Source: Rhodococcus sp. 14-2483-1-2
GTDB lineage: Bacteria > Actinomycetota > Actinomycetes > Mycobacteriales > Mycobacteriaceae
Direction: 5' to 3'
NCBI RefSeq assembly: GCF_002259405.1
Contig: NZ_NPFW01000023.1
Location: 248,001-312,000 of the forward strand
Length of the DNA: 64,000 bases
In this document: positions 44,702-54,450 of the stretch, one piece after another
Numbering within the stretch: position 1 is the first letter of the stretch
Layout: every line of letters starts with the position of its first letter
Notes under the pieces: generated by a model
Databases searched by the model: none
What the model was told of the DNA's origin: nothing
Seen by the model: only the letters and a program-made list of their open reading frames with translations
Made by a program: the position numbers and the translations under genes

Positions 44702-44782
44702 TTCCGTTCACCTGTCCGATCGAGGGAGAATTTTCATGGCCATCGATTTCGAGTTCATCGGCATGTCGACCCATCGAGTGCG

Positions 44783-45451
44783 ATGCTGCACGACCACCAC
44801 GGGACCCGGTATGCGGCCGACGTGGCCGAATGCTCGTCGATCGAGCTCACGAACCGCTTCGACTCACTCGTGACAGCACCGAAGAGTGGCGACGAGCCCT
44901 TCACGCAGCAGGGGCAGTCGATCGGATCGGATCTTCACCAGTTCTGGCGTTGGGCGTGCTCGGATCTCATCGGGAACGCCCAACGCGGTGTTCTCGCCGA
45001 ATACATCGTCGGACTCGCACTCGGATGCGTAGCCGATGGAGTCCGAGTGGAGTGGGATGCTTCTGATCTACTGACCGAAGGGGGAATTCGCGTCGAGGTG
45101 AAATCGTCTGCGTACCTGCAAAGTTGGAAGCAGGAGAGGTTGTCGACGATCAGCTTCGGGATCCAGCCAACGAACGGCTGGGACGCGACGACGAACACAA
45201 TTGCCGCGCAACGGAAGCGGCAGGCCGACGTCTACGTCTTTTGCGTCTTCAAACAGACTGATCGGGCCACCGCTGACCCGCTCGACCTAGACCAGTGGGA
45301 CTTCTACGTGATGTCCACCCAGCGCCTCAACTCCACGTTCGGGGAGCAGAAGTCGATTGTGTTGAGCAGTCTGCTCTCGCACGATCCCGTCGAATGTTCG
45401 TTCTCCGGACTCGCCAGTGCTGTCCAGGCCGCCGCGCGCGAACAATCCTGA
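44783..45451 (+). CDS. PD-(D/E)XK nuclease-like protein, start possibly frameshifted
   Basis: This protein of at least 222 residues carries a PD-(D/E)XK core: Glu in GVLAEYIVGLALG, Asp in VEWDASDLL and ExK in IRVEVKSSAYLQSW, residues about 68-115. This is typical of restriction-type endonucleases. A strong ribosome site (GGGAGA) and ATG at 44736 lie upstream in another frame (MAIDFEFIGMST). A 1-nt indel near 44772 would join them and add about 16 residues, so the annotated start may be artificial. It is followed closely by the type ISP enzyme gene. Confidence 0.7.
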   Translation: MLHDHHGTRYAADVAECSSIELTNRFDSLVTAPKSGDEPFTQQGQSIGSDLHQFWRWACSDLIGNAQRGVLAEYIVGLALGCVADGVRVEWDASDLLTEGGIRVEVKSSAYLQSWKQERLSTISFGIQPTNGWDATTNTIAAQRKRQADVYVFCVFKQTDRATADPLDLDQWDFYVMSTQRLNSTFGEQKSIVLSSLLSHDPVECSFSGLASAVQAAAREQS

Positions 45452-45667
45452 CTCCGACCGAGCAGGCTTCGTGGCGGCACGCCCCTTCGCACTCGAGGAT
45501 TCGACACCGGAGCGTCCTGCGTCTGCGGCTCGACCAGGAAGACTCCGCTGGGCCACGACCTCTTCAGTGACCGAAACGCCGAAGAGTCCCCGTGGATGGC
45601 GGTTGTCGTCGATGTAAGCGGCATACTCGGTCTGATCGTCCCCGACGTTGAGGTGGTTTCGGTAGTC

Positions 45668-48600
45668 ATGGCGAGTGTGCACGAGGTTATCGAAGCGTTC
45701 CGCGGTGAGCCGTCGAATTCGGAGCGGGGCACCAAGTTCGAGCAGCTGATGGTTCGATACTTCGAGCTCGATCCGACGCTGGCGCAGCAGTACGAGCAGG
45801 TGTGGCGGTGGATCGACTGGCCCGACCGTCAAGGTAAGGCCGACACCGGCATCGACCTGGTCGCCCGCGAACGCGACACCGGCGACTACACCGCGATCCA
45901 GTGCAAGTTCTACGAACCGACCACCACGTTGAGCAAAGGCGATCTCGACTCGTTCTTCACCGCCTCCGGACAAACATTTCCCACCGCCGATGGGGATCGG
46001 TCGTTCACCAACCGCGTGATCATCTCCACCACCGACCGGTGGGGAAAGAACGCCGAAGACGCCATCAACCACCAGACCATCCCCGTCCAACGGATCGGTC
46101 TGGCCGAGATCGCCGAAGCCCCGATCGACTGGGACATCGCATGGCCGCAGGGCGAACTGACGGTCGAGTTGAGTGAAGCGATCCGCAACGAACCCCGCCC
46201 ACACCAGGTCGAGGCGATCGACGCTGTCTTCGCCGGATTCTCCGCCGGCAACGACCGCGGGAAACTGATCATGGCCTGCGGAACCGGAAAGACGTTCACC
46301 GCACTCAAGATCGCCGAACGCACGGCAGCCGAAGCCGGCGGCAGTGCACGCATCCTGTTCGCCGTCCCCTCCATCTCCCTGCTCTCGCAGACACTCCGAG
46401 AGTGGACCGCACAAACCCAGCTCGACATTCGCGCGTTCGCCGTGTGCTCGGACTCGAAAGTCTCCCGCTCCGCCGAGGACTACAGCACCGTCGACGTCGC
46501 GATCCCGGTGACCACCGACCCCGACAACCTCGCATCGCACATGGCGCACCGCAAACGCTCCAAAGGACTGACCGTGGTGTTCACCACCTACCAGTCCCTG
46601 CCGACGGTCGCTGCGGCGCAAGGACTGGGGGTGGATGCGTTCGATCTGGTGATCTGCGACGAAGCGCATCGCACCACCGGTGTCACCGTCGCCGGCGCGG
46701 ACGAATCGAACTTCGTCCGCGTCCACGACGCCAAGTTCCTCAAAGCATCACGGCGGCTGTACATGACGGCCACGCCCCGGATCTTCGACGACGCCGTCAA
46801 GGAAAAAGCCGCCGACCACTCCGCCGAGTTGTCGTCGATGGACGACATCGACATCTTCGGCCCCGAGATGCACCGATTGTCCTTCGGTGACGCCGTCGAG
46901 CGCGGGTTGCTCACCGACTATAAAGTCATCGTGCTCACCGTCGACGAGGACCTCGTCGCAGCCCCTATGCAGAAACAGCTCGCCGGCAACTTCGCCGAAC
47001 TCCAACTCGACGATGCCTCCAAGATCGTCGGCTGCTGGAACGGTCTCGCTAAGCGCGCCGGCCGCTCCCCTGACGGCGACGGGTTCGCGATCGGCGCACC
47101 CCCGATGAAACGGGCCGTGGCGTTCGCCAAGGACATCGCCGCCTCCAAGCAGGTCGCCGAAGTGTTCCCCGACGTAGTCGACGCCTACCGCGCCCTCCTC
47201 GAGGAAAACGAGAACGACGGCGAACAGGTCGACGCCACCAACCGAGACCTCGTCGTCTCCGCCCGCCACGTCGACGGCACTTTCAACGCTCTCAAGCGCA
47301 ACGAGCAACTGTCCTGGCTCAAAGCGCCAGTCCCCGAGGGTGAATGCCGCATCCTGTCCAACGCACGCTGCCTGTCCGAGGGCGTCGACGTCCCGGCCCT
47401 CGACGCCGTGTTGTTCCTGCACCCCCGCAACTCCGTCGTCGACGTCGTCCAGTCCGTAGGGCGCGTCATGCGCCTTTCCCCCGGAAAGGACTACGGGTAC
47501 ATCATCCTGCCCGTCGCCGTGCCCGCCGGAGTGTCACCGTCGCAGGCCCTCGCTGACAACCGCCGCTTCAAGGTGGTGTGGCAGGTCCTCAACGCCCTTC
47601 GAGCGCATGATGATCGGTTCAACGCGATGGTCAACTCCATCGCCCTCAACGCCACCACAAAACAAGCAAAAGCCGGCCAGGGGAACGATCGCCTCCTCGG
47701 CGGACACATCGGCCCGACCACCGACTCCGACGAAACGATCGGCGACGGACACCCCACCCCGGACACGGATCCGAAGCAGGACAACGGCGAAGGTGGCGGT
47801 GGTGGGGTGGCGTCGCAGATGGCGTTGTTCGCACTCTCGGAGTGGCAGGAAGCTATCTATGCCCGCATCGTCGACAAGGTCGGCACACGCGTCTACTGGG
47901 AACAATGGGCCGCCGACGTCGCCGACATCGCCGCCGCCCAGATCGCCCGCATAAACGCGCTTCTCAGCGGTGCATCCTCCCAAGTGACGGAGCAGTTTGA
48001 GAGGTTCCTCACCGGACTACGTGACAACCTCAACGACTCCATCAGCCGCGACGACGCAATCAGCATGCTCAGCCAACACCTGATCACCAAGCCGGTGTTC
48101 GATGCCCTGTTCGCCGGCCACGACTTCGCCGCGCACAACCCCGTCTCGATCGTCATGCAGCAGATGCTCGACACTCTCGGCGACGCCAACCTCGAATCGG
48201 AGACCAACGGTCTCGACTCGTTCTACGACTCGGTGCGCATCCGGGCCTCCGAAGTGACCAGCGCTGAAGGCAAACAGCAGGTCATCGCCGAGCTGTACGA
48301 GCGATTCTTCCGTGTTGCGTTCAAGAAGCAATCCGACGCTCTCGGCATCGTCTACACCCCCGTCGAGATCGTCGACTTCATCCTCCGCGCCGCAGACCAC
48401 GTCTCGAAGGAGCATTTCGGGAAGGGCCTCACCGACACCGGCGTACATGTCCTCGACCCGTTCACCGGGACCGGCACTTTCCTCACCCGACTCCTGCAAT
48501 CCGGGCTCATTCTCCCCGGCGACCTTGCACGCAAGTACCGGGAAGAGTTGCACGCCAACGAGATCATGCTTCTCGCGTACTACATTGCGGCAGTCAACAT

Positions 48601-50593
48601 CGAGACCACCTATCACGCTCTGGCTACCCCAAATGGCGAGGACGGGCAGTACGAGTCGTTCGAGGGAATCGTACTCACCGACACGTTCCAGATCTCCGAA
48701 GACGGCGACAGTATGGACGCGATCATGTTCCCGCAGAACAACGACCGCATCGTCAAACAGGTCGAAGCCCCGATCAATGTCATCGTAGGTAACCCGCCGT
48801 ACTCGGTCGGGCAGGACAGCGCCAACGACAACAACGCCAACCTCAGCTACCCCACTCTCGACGCCCGTATCGCCGCGACCTACGCCGGCCGCTCGACGGC
48901 GCAGCTCAAGAACAGCCTCTACGACTCCTACTACCGCGCCTACCGATGGGCCACCGACCGCGTCGGCGACCACGGAATAGTCGCATTCGTCTCCAACGGA
49001 GGATGGATCGACGGCAACACGGCCGACGGAGTGCGGCTGAGCATGGCCGACGAGTTCGCCCACCTGTGGATTTACAATCTACGCGGTAACCAACGCACAG
49101 CCGGCGAACTTTCCCGACGAGAAGGCGGCAAGGTGTTCGGCTCCGGAAGCCGTTCCACCATCGTCATTTTCGTCGGTGTTAAGAACGAAAAGCACACAGG
49201 ACCCGTACAGATCCACTACCGAGATATCGGCGACTATCTCGACCGCGCCGAAAAACTCCGTCTCGTTGACACGAGCACTATCGAGAACCTCGAATGGCAG
49301 AGTGTGCAGCCGAACGCGCATGGCGACTGGATCAGCCAGCGAGACAGTGCTTTCAGCTCATGGCCGGCGATCGCGAGCCGCGGTGCTACGGGAGCCGTCG
49401 TCTTCCGAACTTTCTCGGGCGGACTTAAGACCAACCGAGATAGCTGGGTTTACAGCTTCTCCTTGAACTCGCTCCACGAACAGGTCGGCAGGACGCTCAC
49501 CTTCTATCAAGCGGAACTTCATCGCGCAGAGGCTCAACGGGGGAACGAACGCCTTCAGGACGTGGTGAACCGCGATCCCCAAAGTATCTCGTGGAGCAGC
49601 TCGCTGTTGTCATCTATCGACGCGCGCAGGGTCATTCGCGAAGAGACTTCTGCATACCGCGAAAGCGCCTACCGGCCATTCCAAGGAAGCCATGTCTACT
49701 TCGACAAGTCCCTGAATGACCGCCCTGGCAGGCTCCCTTCGATGTTCCCAACGCCCCACCACCGGAACTACGGCATCGTTCTGACTGGACCGGCATCACA
49801 CTTCGACTTCACTCCATTTGCGACCAATCTGATTCCCAACCTGCACCTCCTGGACACTGGTCAGTTCTTCCCTCGCTACACCTACGAACGCATCGACGGT
49901 GCTGCGGGCGGCGGGTTCGACTTCGGATCGACGGCCGATACTTTTGGGGTCGATGAGTGGGGTTACCGGCGGGTGGACAACATCACCGATGAGATCCTCG
50001 AGGTCTACCGGACCGCGCTTGACGCTTCGGTGACCAAGGATCAGGTTTTCTGGTCGGTGTATGGGCAGCTGCATGTCCCCGGCTACCGGGAGACGTACGC
50101 GGCGGATCTGAAGAAAATGCTCCCCCACATCCCCACCCCTGAAAGCTTGGAGCGCTTCACCCAGCTCGCTAACGCCGGCGAGCAGCTCGGCACCCTTCAT
50201 ATGCAGTACGAGGACGTCGATCCCTACCCACTCGATGTCGAGATAAAGGCCGGTGTCGACGAACACGATCGTGAGACATGGCGAGTACAGAAACTGAAGT
50301 GGCGCAACAAGGCCGACCACACCGCAATCGTCTACAACTCGAAGGTCAGCCTCACCGGCATTCCACCCGAAGCCGAGGAGTACATGCTCGGTTCGCGGTC
50401 AGCGCTGGCATGGATCATCGACCGCTACCAGGTCAAGACCGACAAGCCATCGGGCATCGTGAACGATCCGAACCTATGGTGCGACGAGCACGACAACCCC
50501 ACCTACATAGTCGAACTGATCAAGAAAGTCACCACCGTCGCCGTCGAGACCATGCGCATCGTTCGCGAACTCGACATCGAGAAGGCTGCCTGA
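45668..50593 (+). CDS. Type ISP restriction-modification enzyme (nuclease-helicase-methyltransferase)
   Basis: This single polypeptide of about 1641 residues restricts unmodified DNA and methylates host DNA. Domains in order: an Mrr-like PD-(D/E)XK nuclease (GIDLVARERDTGDYTAIQCK, residues about 55-80), a superfamily 2 helicase with ACGTGKT (about 205), DEAH (about 330) and a motif VI region VQSVGRVMRLSPGK, an alpha-helical coupler, a gamma-type adenine methyltransferase with DPFTGTGTF and NPPYS (about 1040), and a C-terminal target-recognition region. This matches LlaBIII-type enzymes. An in-frame start at 45596 exists; ATG 45668 (MASVHEVIEAF) fits family starts better. Its stop overlaps the next start (TGATG). 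Confidence 0.93.
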   Translation: MASVHEVIEAFRGEPSNSERGTKFEQLMVRYFELDPTLAQQYEQVWRWIDWPDRQGKADTGIDLVARERDTGDYTAIQCKFYEPTTTLSKGDLDSFFTASGQTFPTADGDRSFTNRVIISTTDRWGKNAEDAINHQTIPVQRIGLAEIAEAPIDWDIAWPQGELTVELSEAIRNEPRPHQVEAIDAVFAGFSAGNDRGKLIMACGTGKTFTALKIAERTAAEAGGSARILFAVPSISLLSQTLREWTAQTQLDIRAFAVCSDSKVSRSAEDYSTVDVAIPVTTDPDNLASHMAHRKRSKGLTVVFTTYQSLPTVAAAQGLGVDAFDLVICDEAHRTTGVTVAGADESNFVRVHDAKFLKASRRLYMTATPRIFDDAVKEKAADHSAELSSMDDIDIFGPEMHRLSFGDAVERGLLTDYKVIVLTVDEDLVAAPMQKQLAGNFAELQLDDASKIVGCWNGLAKRAGRSPDGDGFAIGAPPMKRAVAFAKDIAASKQVAEVFPDVVDAYRALLEENENDGEQVDATNRDLVVSARHVDGTFNALKRNEQLSWLKAPVPEGECRILSNARCLSEGVDVPALDAVLFLHPRNSVVDVVQSVGRVMRLSPGKDYGYIILPVAVPAGVSPSQALADNRRFKVVWQVLNALRAHDDRFNAMVNSIALNATTKQAKAGQGNDRLLGGHIGPTTDSDETIGDGHPTPDTDPKQDNGEGGGGGVASQMALFALSEWQEAIYARIVDKVGTRVYWEQWAADVADIAAAQIARINALLSGASSQVTEQFERFLTGLRDNLNDSISRDDAISMLSQHLITKPVFDALFAGHDFAAHNPVSIVMQQMLDTLGDANLESETNGLDSFYDSVRIRASEVTSAEGKQQVIAELYERFFRVAFKKQSDALGIVYTPVEIVDFILRAADHVSKEHFGKGLTDTGVHVLDPFTGTGTFLTRLLQSGLILPGDLARKYREELHANEIMLLAYYIAAVNIETTYHALATPNGEDGQYESFEGIVLTDTFQISEDGDSMDAIMFPQNNDRIVKQVEAPINVIVGNPPYSVGQDSANDNNANLSYPTLDARIAATYAGRSTAQLKNSLYDSYYRAYRWATDRVGDHGIVAFVSNGGWIDGNTADGVRLSMADEFAHLWIYNLRGNQRTAGELSRREGGKVFGSGSRSTIVIFVGVKNEKHTGPVQIHYRDIGDYLDRAEKLRLVDTSTIENLEWQSVQPNAHGDWISQRDSAFSSWPAIASRGATGAVVFRTFSGGLKTNRDSWVYSFSLNSLHEQVGRTLTFYQAELHRAEAQRGNERLQDVVNRDPQSISWSSSLLSSIDARRVIREETSAYRESAYRPFQGSHVYFDKSLNDRPGRLPSMFPTPHHRNYGIVLTGPASHFDFTPFATNLIPNLHLLDTGQFFPRYTYERIDGAAGGGFDFGSTADTFGVDEWGYRRVDNITDEILEVYRTALDASVTKDQVFWSVYGQLHVPGYRETYAADLKKMLPHIPTPESLERFTQLANAGEQLGTLHMQYEDVDPYPLDVEIKAGVDEHDRETWRVQKLKWRNKADHTAIVYNSKVSLTGIPPEAEEYMLGSRSALAWIIDRYQVKTDKPSGIVNDPNLWCDEHDNPTYIVELIKKVTTVAVETMRIVRELDIEKAA

Positions 50594-51525
50594 TGGTCCG
50601 GGCTCAGACAATCCAGATCTATCTACCCGGTGGGGATCCCGCCGGTATTCGGGTCGCGAGCCTGACCACTAGGACTGTCCGGGTCTTCGACATCCCGCGA
50701 TCGCTGCTGAGCGAATTTGCAAAGCTACCGGCATCGATGCAGGTCGGGGTGTACTACCTGTTCGGAGGTAGCGATGACGAGCGGACCGCGTACATCGGCC
50801 AGACCGGGAACGTCGGTAAACGCTTAGGTGAGCATGGCGAGAAGAACTGGACCCGCGCGATGGTTGCAGTGTCGTTGACCAATGAATGGACGTCCACGCA
50901 CGTCTCCTATCTGGAGTGGTTGTCGATCCGAACCGCCCAACGCGCAGACCGGTACACGCTGACCAATGGCAACGATGCGAGCAACCCGTTCACACCAGCA
51001 CCGCTCGAGGCGGATTGCCACGAGTTTCTGGACACGATCTCCGTCCTGCTGACCACCCTTGGTGCACCGATCCTCGATTCGATTCGTCCAACGAAGGGTG
51101 AATCCAGAGCAGGTGAAGAATCGCCAAACCAGCCTCTGTTCTTCCGTGAGTCCGGATGCGACGCGCAGGGATACTTGACTTCCGAAGGCATTGTTGTGCA
51201 ACGAGGTTCCCGTGGCCGACCGGATCTACGTGGCGCAGCTACCGAGCGCGTCAGGACTACCCGCGAGTCTCTTATCGCCAGCGGCCGCGCGACGATCGAA
51301 GATGACGCTTTCATTTTTCGCGACGACGAGCTCTTCGACAGTCCATCCGCTGCCGGCGCAGTGCTCGTAGGTGGAAGCAACAATGGACGCATCAGCTGGA
51401 AGAACGAAGCCGGCGAAGATCTGAACGTGTTAGAGGCCCGTGAGCTGGCCAGCGCTCAGGCGCAGCGTGAGGCGTCACCGGCGAGTGATTCCGTCGAGGT
51501 CGGAGCGGGAGTGCCAACCGCGTAG
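50593..51525 (+). CDS. GIY-YIG nuclease family protein with C-terminal DUF4357-like region
   Basis: This 310-residue protein starts at ATG 50593, coupled to the restriction enzyme stop. Residues about 50-80 contain VGVYYLFGG...TAYIGQTGNVGKRLGEH, the GIY-YIG signature with the catalytic Arg region. The C-terminus (WKNEAGEDLNVLEA) resembles the DUF4357 domain often fused to such nucleases. The tight coupling suggests an accessory nuclease of the same defence module. Start sites further upstream in this frame are antisense or out-of-context to the restriction gene and were ignored. Confidence 0.82.
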   Translation: MVRAQTIQIYLPGGDPAGIRVASLTTRTVRVFDIPRSLLSEFAKLPASMQVGVYYLFGGSDDERTAYIGQTGNVGKRLGEHGEKNWTRAMVAVSLTNEWTSTHVSYLEWLSIRTAQRADRYTLTNGNDASNPFTPAPLEADCHEFLDTISVLLTTLGAPILDSIRPTKGESRAGEESPNQPLFFRESGCDAQGYLTSEGIVVQRGSRGRPDLRGAATERVRTTRESLIASGRATIEDDAFIFRDDELFDSPSAAGAVLVGGSNNGRISWKNEAGEDLNVLEARELASAQAQREASPASDSVEVGAGVPTA

Positions 51526-51539
51526 TTCTCCCCTCAGCT

Positions 51540-52112
51540 CTAGGATTGCGTAAAATGGCGGTACAGGGTTCGCCGACTCACTCCGAGGATTTCAGCTATG
51601 TCGCCGATAGTGCTGCCCTGGTTACGCATTCGGGTTGCCTCCCGCTTCTTGGTGACCGTGAGCGCGGGTGGGCGACCGCCGACCTTCCCTCGCTCGCGGG
51701 CTGCGGCGAGGCCTGCGTGTGTGCGTTCGCGGAGAAGTTGTCGCTCGAAGCTGGCGAGTGCACCGAAGATGTGGAAGATGAGTTCTCCGCCGGCGGTGGT
51801 GGTATCGATCTGTTCGGTGACCGATGCGAACGCCACTCCCCTGGCCTTGAGGTCTGCGATGAGCTCGATGAGATGGGGAAGGTTGCGGCCGAGCCGGTCG
51901 AGTCGCCAGACTGTGAGCACGTCACCGGGCAGGAGAATGTCGAGCAGTTCCGTCAACGCCGGCCGGGTGGTGGTGGACCCGCTCGCAGTGTCGGTGAAGA
52001 TACGTTCGCAACCGAAAGCTCTCAGCGCGTCGCTCTGTAGATCGAGGTTCTGTTCAGCGGTCGAGACTCTGGCGTACCCGTATTTGTGGCCCACAGCGGT
52101 CAACTGTGCCAC
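51540..52112 (-). CDS. Serine recombinase (resolvase/invertase family)
   Basis: This 190-residue recombinase starts YGYARVSTAEQNLDLQ with the catalytic Ser at about residue 17. It has the Arg-rich VWRLDRLGRN and ERQLLRERTHAGLAAARERGKVGGRPP segments and a C-terminal helix-turn-helix (TIGDIAEILGVSRRTLYRHF). It lies just outside the left end of the Tni element and just after the defence island, oriented leftwards. The 86 bp upstream of it (52113-52198) could hold its recombination site. Confidence 0.9.
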   Translation of the reverse strand: MAQLTAVGHKYGYARVSTAEQNLDLQSDALRAFGCERIFTDTASGSTTTRPALTELLDILLPGDVLTVWRLDRLGRNLPHLIELIADLKARGVAFASVTEQIDTTTAGGELIFHIFGALASFERQLLRERTHAGLAAARERGKVGGRPPALTVTKKREATRMRNQGSTIGDIAEILGVSRRTLYRHFTQS

Positions 52113-52198
52113 AACTCATCTATTCAATGGTTCTGACACGCCAAGGTTTAGCCTACGTTTTTGACACCATCCAGCGGCTGGTCGCTCGGTCGGCCGAT

Positions 52199-52244
52199 TG
52201 TCAGTTTCAGAAGTCGACTGCACTGTTTCAGAAGTGGACTGCAC
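52199..52244 (+). repeat. Left terminal repeat of Tni element with two TniA-binding-type units
   Basis: Unit 1 (52199-52223) reads tgtcagtttcagaagtcg then actgcac. Unit 2 (52224-52244) reads tgtttcagaagtggactgcac. Tandem copies of the terminal motif are typical of Tn5053/Tn7-like transposase binding sites. Confidence 0.8.
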
Positions 52245-52843
52245 TAATCACCTCTCGCGACCGCTAGGGCGTCTCGTTCTTCCCGCGCGAGGGTGAGGTT
52301 GCTGTAGAGGGCGGATCGTTTCAATCCGGTGTTCTTGCAGAGTGTTTCGATCTTGAACTGCCGTGTTTCGTATACCTGGAGTAGGTATGCCCGCTCTTCA
52401 GGGGTCAGGGTATGCGGCCGGCCCTTCATCTTGCCGGCCGCTGCTGCGGCCGCGATCGCGTCGCGGGTGCGGGCTCGGATCAGGTCGGACTCGAATTCGG
52501 CCATGAGACCCAGCATCCCGATGAACATTTTGCCCATGGGATCAGCTGGGTCGTAGACCTTGCCGTCGATCAATAGTGCCACTCCCCTGGCGGCGAGGCG
52601 GTTCACGGTTTCGTGGAGGTCTCCGGCTGATCGAGAAAGTCTGTCGAGTTTGGTGACGCAGAATTCGTCGCCTTCACGGCTGGCGTTGATGGCGTTTTCG
52701 AGTCCGGGGCGTTTCGCTTGACGGCCGCTGACAGCGTGGTCGATATAAACCCGATCGCGTTCGACACCGATCTTGGCGAGCAGACCAATTTGGACGGAGG
52801 TGTCCTGTCTGGCGGTGCTGCACCGCGCGTACCCGATCTTCAT
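52244..52843 (-). CDS. Serine recombinase, TniR-like resolvase of the Tni element
   Basis: This 199-residue resolvase starts MKIGYARCSTARQDTSVQ, with the nucleophilic Ser at about residue 9, then CVTKLDRLSRSAGDLHETVNRL and a helix-turn-helix tail. It ends inside the left terminal repeat region. Tn402-type elements use such a protein to resolve cointegrates formed by replicative transposition. It is distinct in sequence from the recombinase at 51540-52112. Confidence 0.88.
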   Translation of the reverse strand: MKIGYARCSTARQDTSVQIGLLAKIGVERDRVYIDHAVSGRQAKRPGLENAINASREGDEFCVTKLDRLSRSAGDLHETVNRLAARGVALLIDGKVYDPADPMGKMFIGMLGLMAEFESDLIRARTRDAIAAAAAAGKMKGRPHTLTPEERAYLLQVYETRQFKIETLCKNTGLKRSALYSNLTLAREERDALAVARGD

Positions 52844-53111
52844 GCTCCTCCGGCCTGCTGGACTCGATCTGTCCAGTAGAGACTACGGGAAGCCGGACCA
52901 ATCAAGTGGACACTTCCAGCGGACGGTTCAGCTGAGAGAACGTCGTGGTCAATCACTCTCAGTAGCCCGTTCGCACTCGTCCGGTATGACGATGGTCAAA
53001 ACGCACACTCGAACCCGTAGAAGACAACTCAGCCGCATGTCGATGAAATCGGCGAGACTCGGCCACTGGATCCCGTCAGCGGTGTCGCTGCGCAGCCCTA
53101 TGCTCTCGAGC

Positions 53112-54362
53112 ATGACCTTCACCGCGCTGCACCGTGTCCTGGGTTTGCCGCCGGGACCGTTGACCGATGCCATGCTCGACGAAGCGGTAGGCGCAGGTGC
53201 AGCCGAGACCGACGATCTTGACTGGAAGTCAGAGCTCCCGCCCATGAAGGGCCTGTCACAGACGGACTTCCCGAAAGATGTTGCTGCAATGGCGAACAGC
53301 GGTGGCGGCGTCATCGTGTTCGGCGTTCGTGAGACGCAGAAGGCCGCAACCGAACGAGTCGACGTGGGCGATCTCGACGAGGCCTACGAACGCTCCTTGA
53401 GGAGCGCTGCAATCACCGGTATCTCGCCACCGGTGTTCGGGCTGAACGTGCACCGCATCGGAACCGACCCGCGGGCCGTCGTGGTGGAAGTTCCCGCGAG
53501 TATCGACGGACCGCACCTGATCTACAGGAACGACTACTTCGGAGCTCCGATCAGAAACGACTCGGACACCGTCTGGATGAAAGAGCGCCAGATCGAGGCG
53601 ATGTACCGGGCTCGCTTCGATGAGCGCCGACATGCCACCGAGACGTTGGACGCGCTCTACAGCGAGGCGGCAGCGGGTCGTAACTTCGGTGAGCGTGCCT
53701 GGCTGATCGCAGTTGCTCACCCGCGCATCCCTCGCTTCCGCGAACGACTGACTCGTGAGGAAGCTCGAGCCGTGTTGGCCGAGGCAGAGGAGCTGACCCT
53801 GACTTATGCCGATCGCAATGGCGTCCACCCGATGGAGAACGTCGACCGCACCAACCTGCGTCCTGGTTTGCGTCGCTGGGTGGCCGTGAACACGGCAACA
53901 GGTGAACGCTCGACCTGGAAAGAAGCATGGATCAGCATCCACCATGATGGTTCTGTAACGGTCGCCACCGCTGCCGGCGCGCATCGCATGAGCATGGACG
54001 GTTACCGCGAGGGCTGGCAGATCGAGTCCTCCGCCGTCGAATGCGCCATTGCTGATCTGATGGCACTGGTGAGAAAGGCCGCGAAGGCGACCGACAACGA
54101 CGAGTACGACTTACGCCTGGGGATCGAGTGGACAGGTGAGCAGCCGCTGACGCTCCTAACCGAAGACGCCAGCGGCCGAACCTACAACGGCGTTTCGATC
54201 CCTCTGCACCGTTACACGCCGGTCGAGACCACCGTAAACGCAGCAGAGCCAGAGGCGGACTTTCACTGGCACGTTCACGACTTTGCTCAGGACTGCGTGA
54301 ATCAAGGGGGTATCTCAAACGTGTTGCGCATCCGGCCGCCTGCCCATGATGGGTCGGCGTAG
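53112..54362 (+). CDS. AlbA_2 (Schlafen-like) domain protein, transposon cargo
   Basis: This protein of about 416 residues has an N-terminal AlbA_2/Schlafen-like region: ETDDLDWKSELPP, then FPKDVAAMANSGGGVIVFGV and later DSDTVWMKERQIEAMYR, residues about 30-180. The domain is found in putative nucleic-acid-binding regulators and in several phage-defence proteins. The remaining 230 residues are unassigned. The frame is open further upstream, but that part is antisense of the recombinase. ATG 53100 is another possible start; neither has a clear ribosome site. Confidence 0.75.
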   Translation: MTFTALHRVLGLPPGPLTDAMLDEAVGAGAAETDDLDWKSELPPMKGLSQTDFPKDVAAMANSGGGVIVFGVRETQKAATERVDVGDLDEAYERSLRSAAITGISPPVFGLNVHRIGTDPRAVVVEVPASIDGPHLIYRNDYFGAPIRNDSDTVWMKERQIEAMYRARFDERRHATETLDALYSEAAAGRNFGERAWLIAVAHPRIPRFRERLTREEARAVLAEAEELTLTYADRNGVHPMENVDRTNLRPGLRRWVAVNTATGERSTWKEAWISIHHDGSVTVATAAGAHRMSMDGYREGWQIESSAVECAIADLMALVRKAAKATDNDEYDLRLGIEWTGEQPLTLLTEDASGRTYNGVSIPLHRYTPVETTVNAAEPEADFHWHVHDFAQDCVNQGGISNVLRIRPPAHDGSA

Positions 54363-54450
54363 CGGGATCTCACCGCAAGCGATCTCTACGTTGCCCGCCA
54401 AGCGACGCCGCTTACGCAGTCGTACAGCGATTTTGCGAGCCCGGTCCTGC

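Noticed and set aside
45287..46726. Long minus-strand frame of 479 residues
   Set aside because: It is antisense to the restriction-modification gene and has a repetitive G/V/D-rich composition typical of a shadow frame in GC-rich DNA.
50278..50592. Upstream extension of the GIY-YIG frame
   Set aside because: It overlaps the end of the type ISP gene in another frame; ATG 50593 in a TGATG overlap is the expected coupled start.
52773..53111. Upstream extension of the AlbA-like protein
   Set aside because: It overlaps the divergent recombinase and its promoter region and has no domain content.
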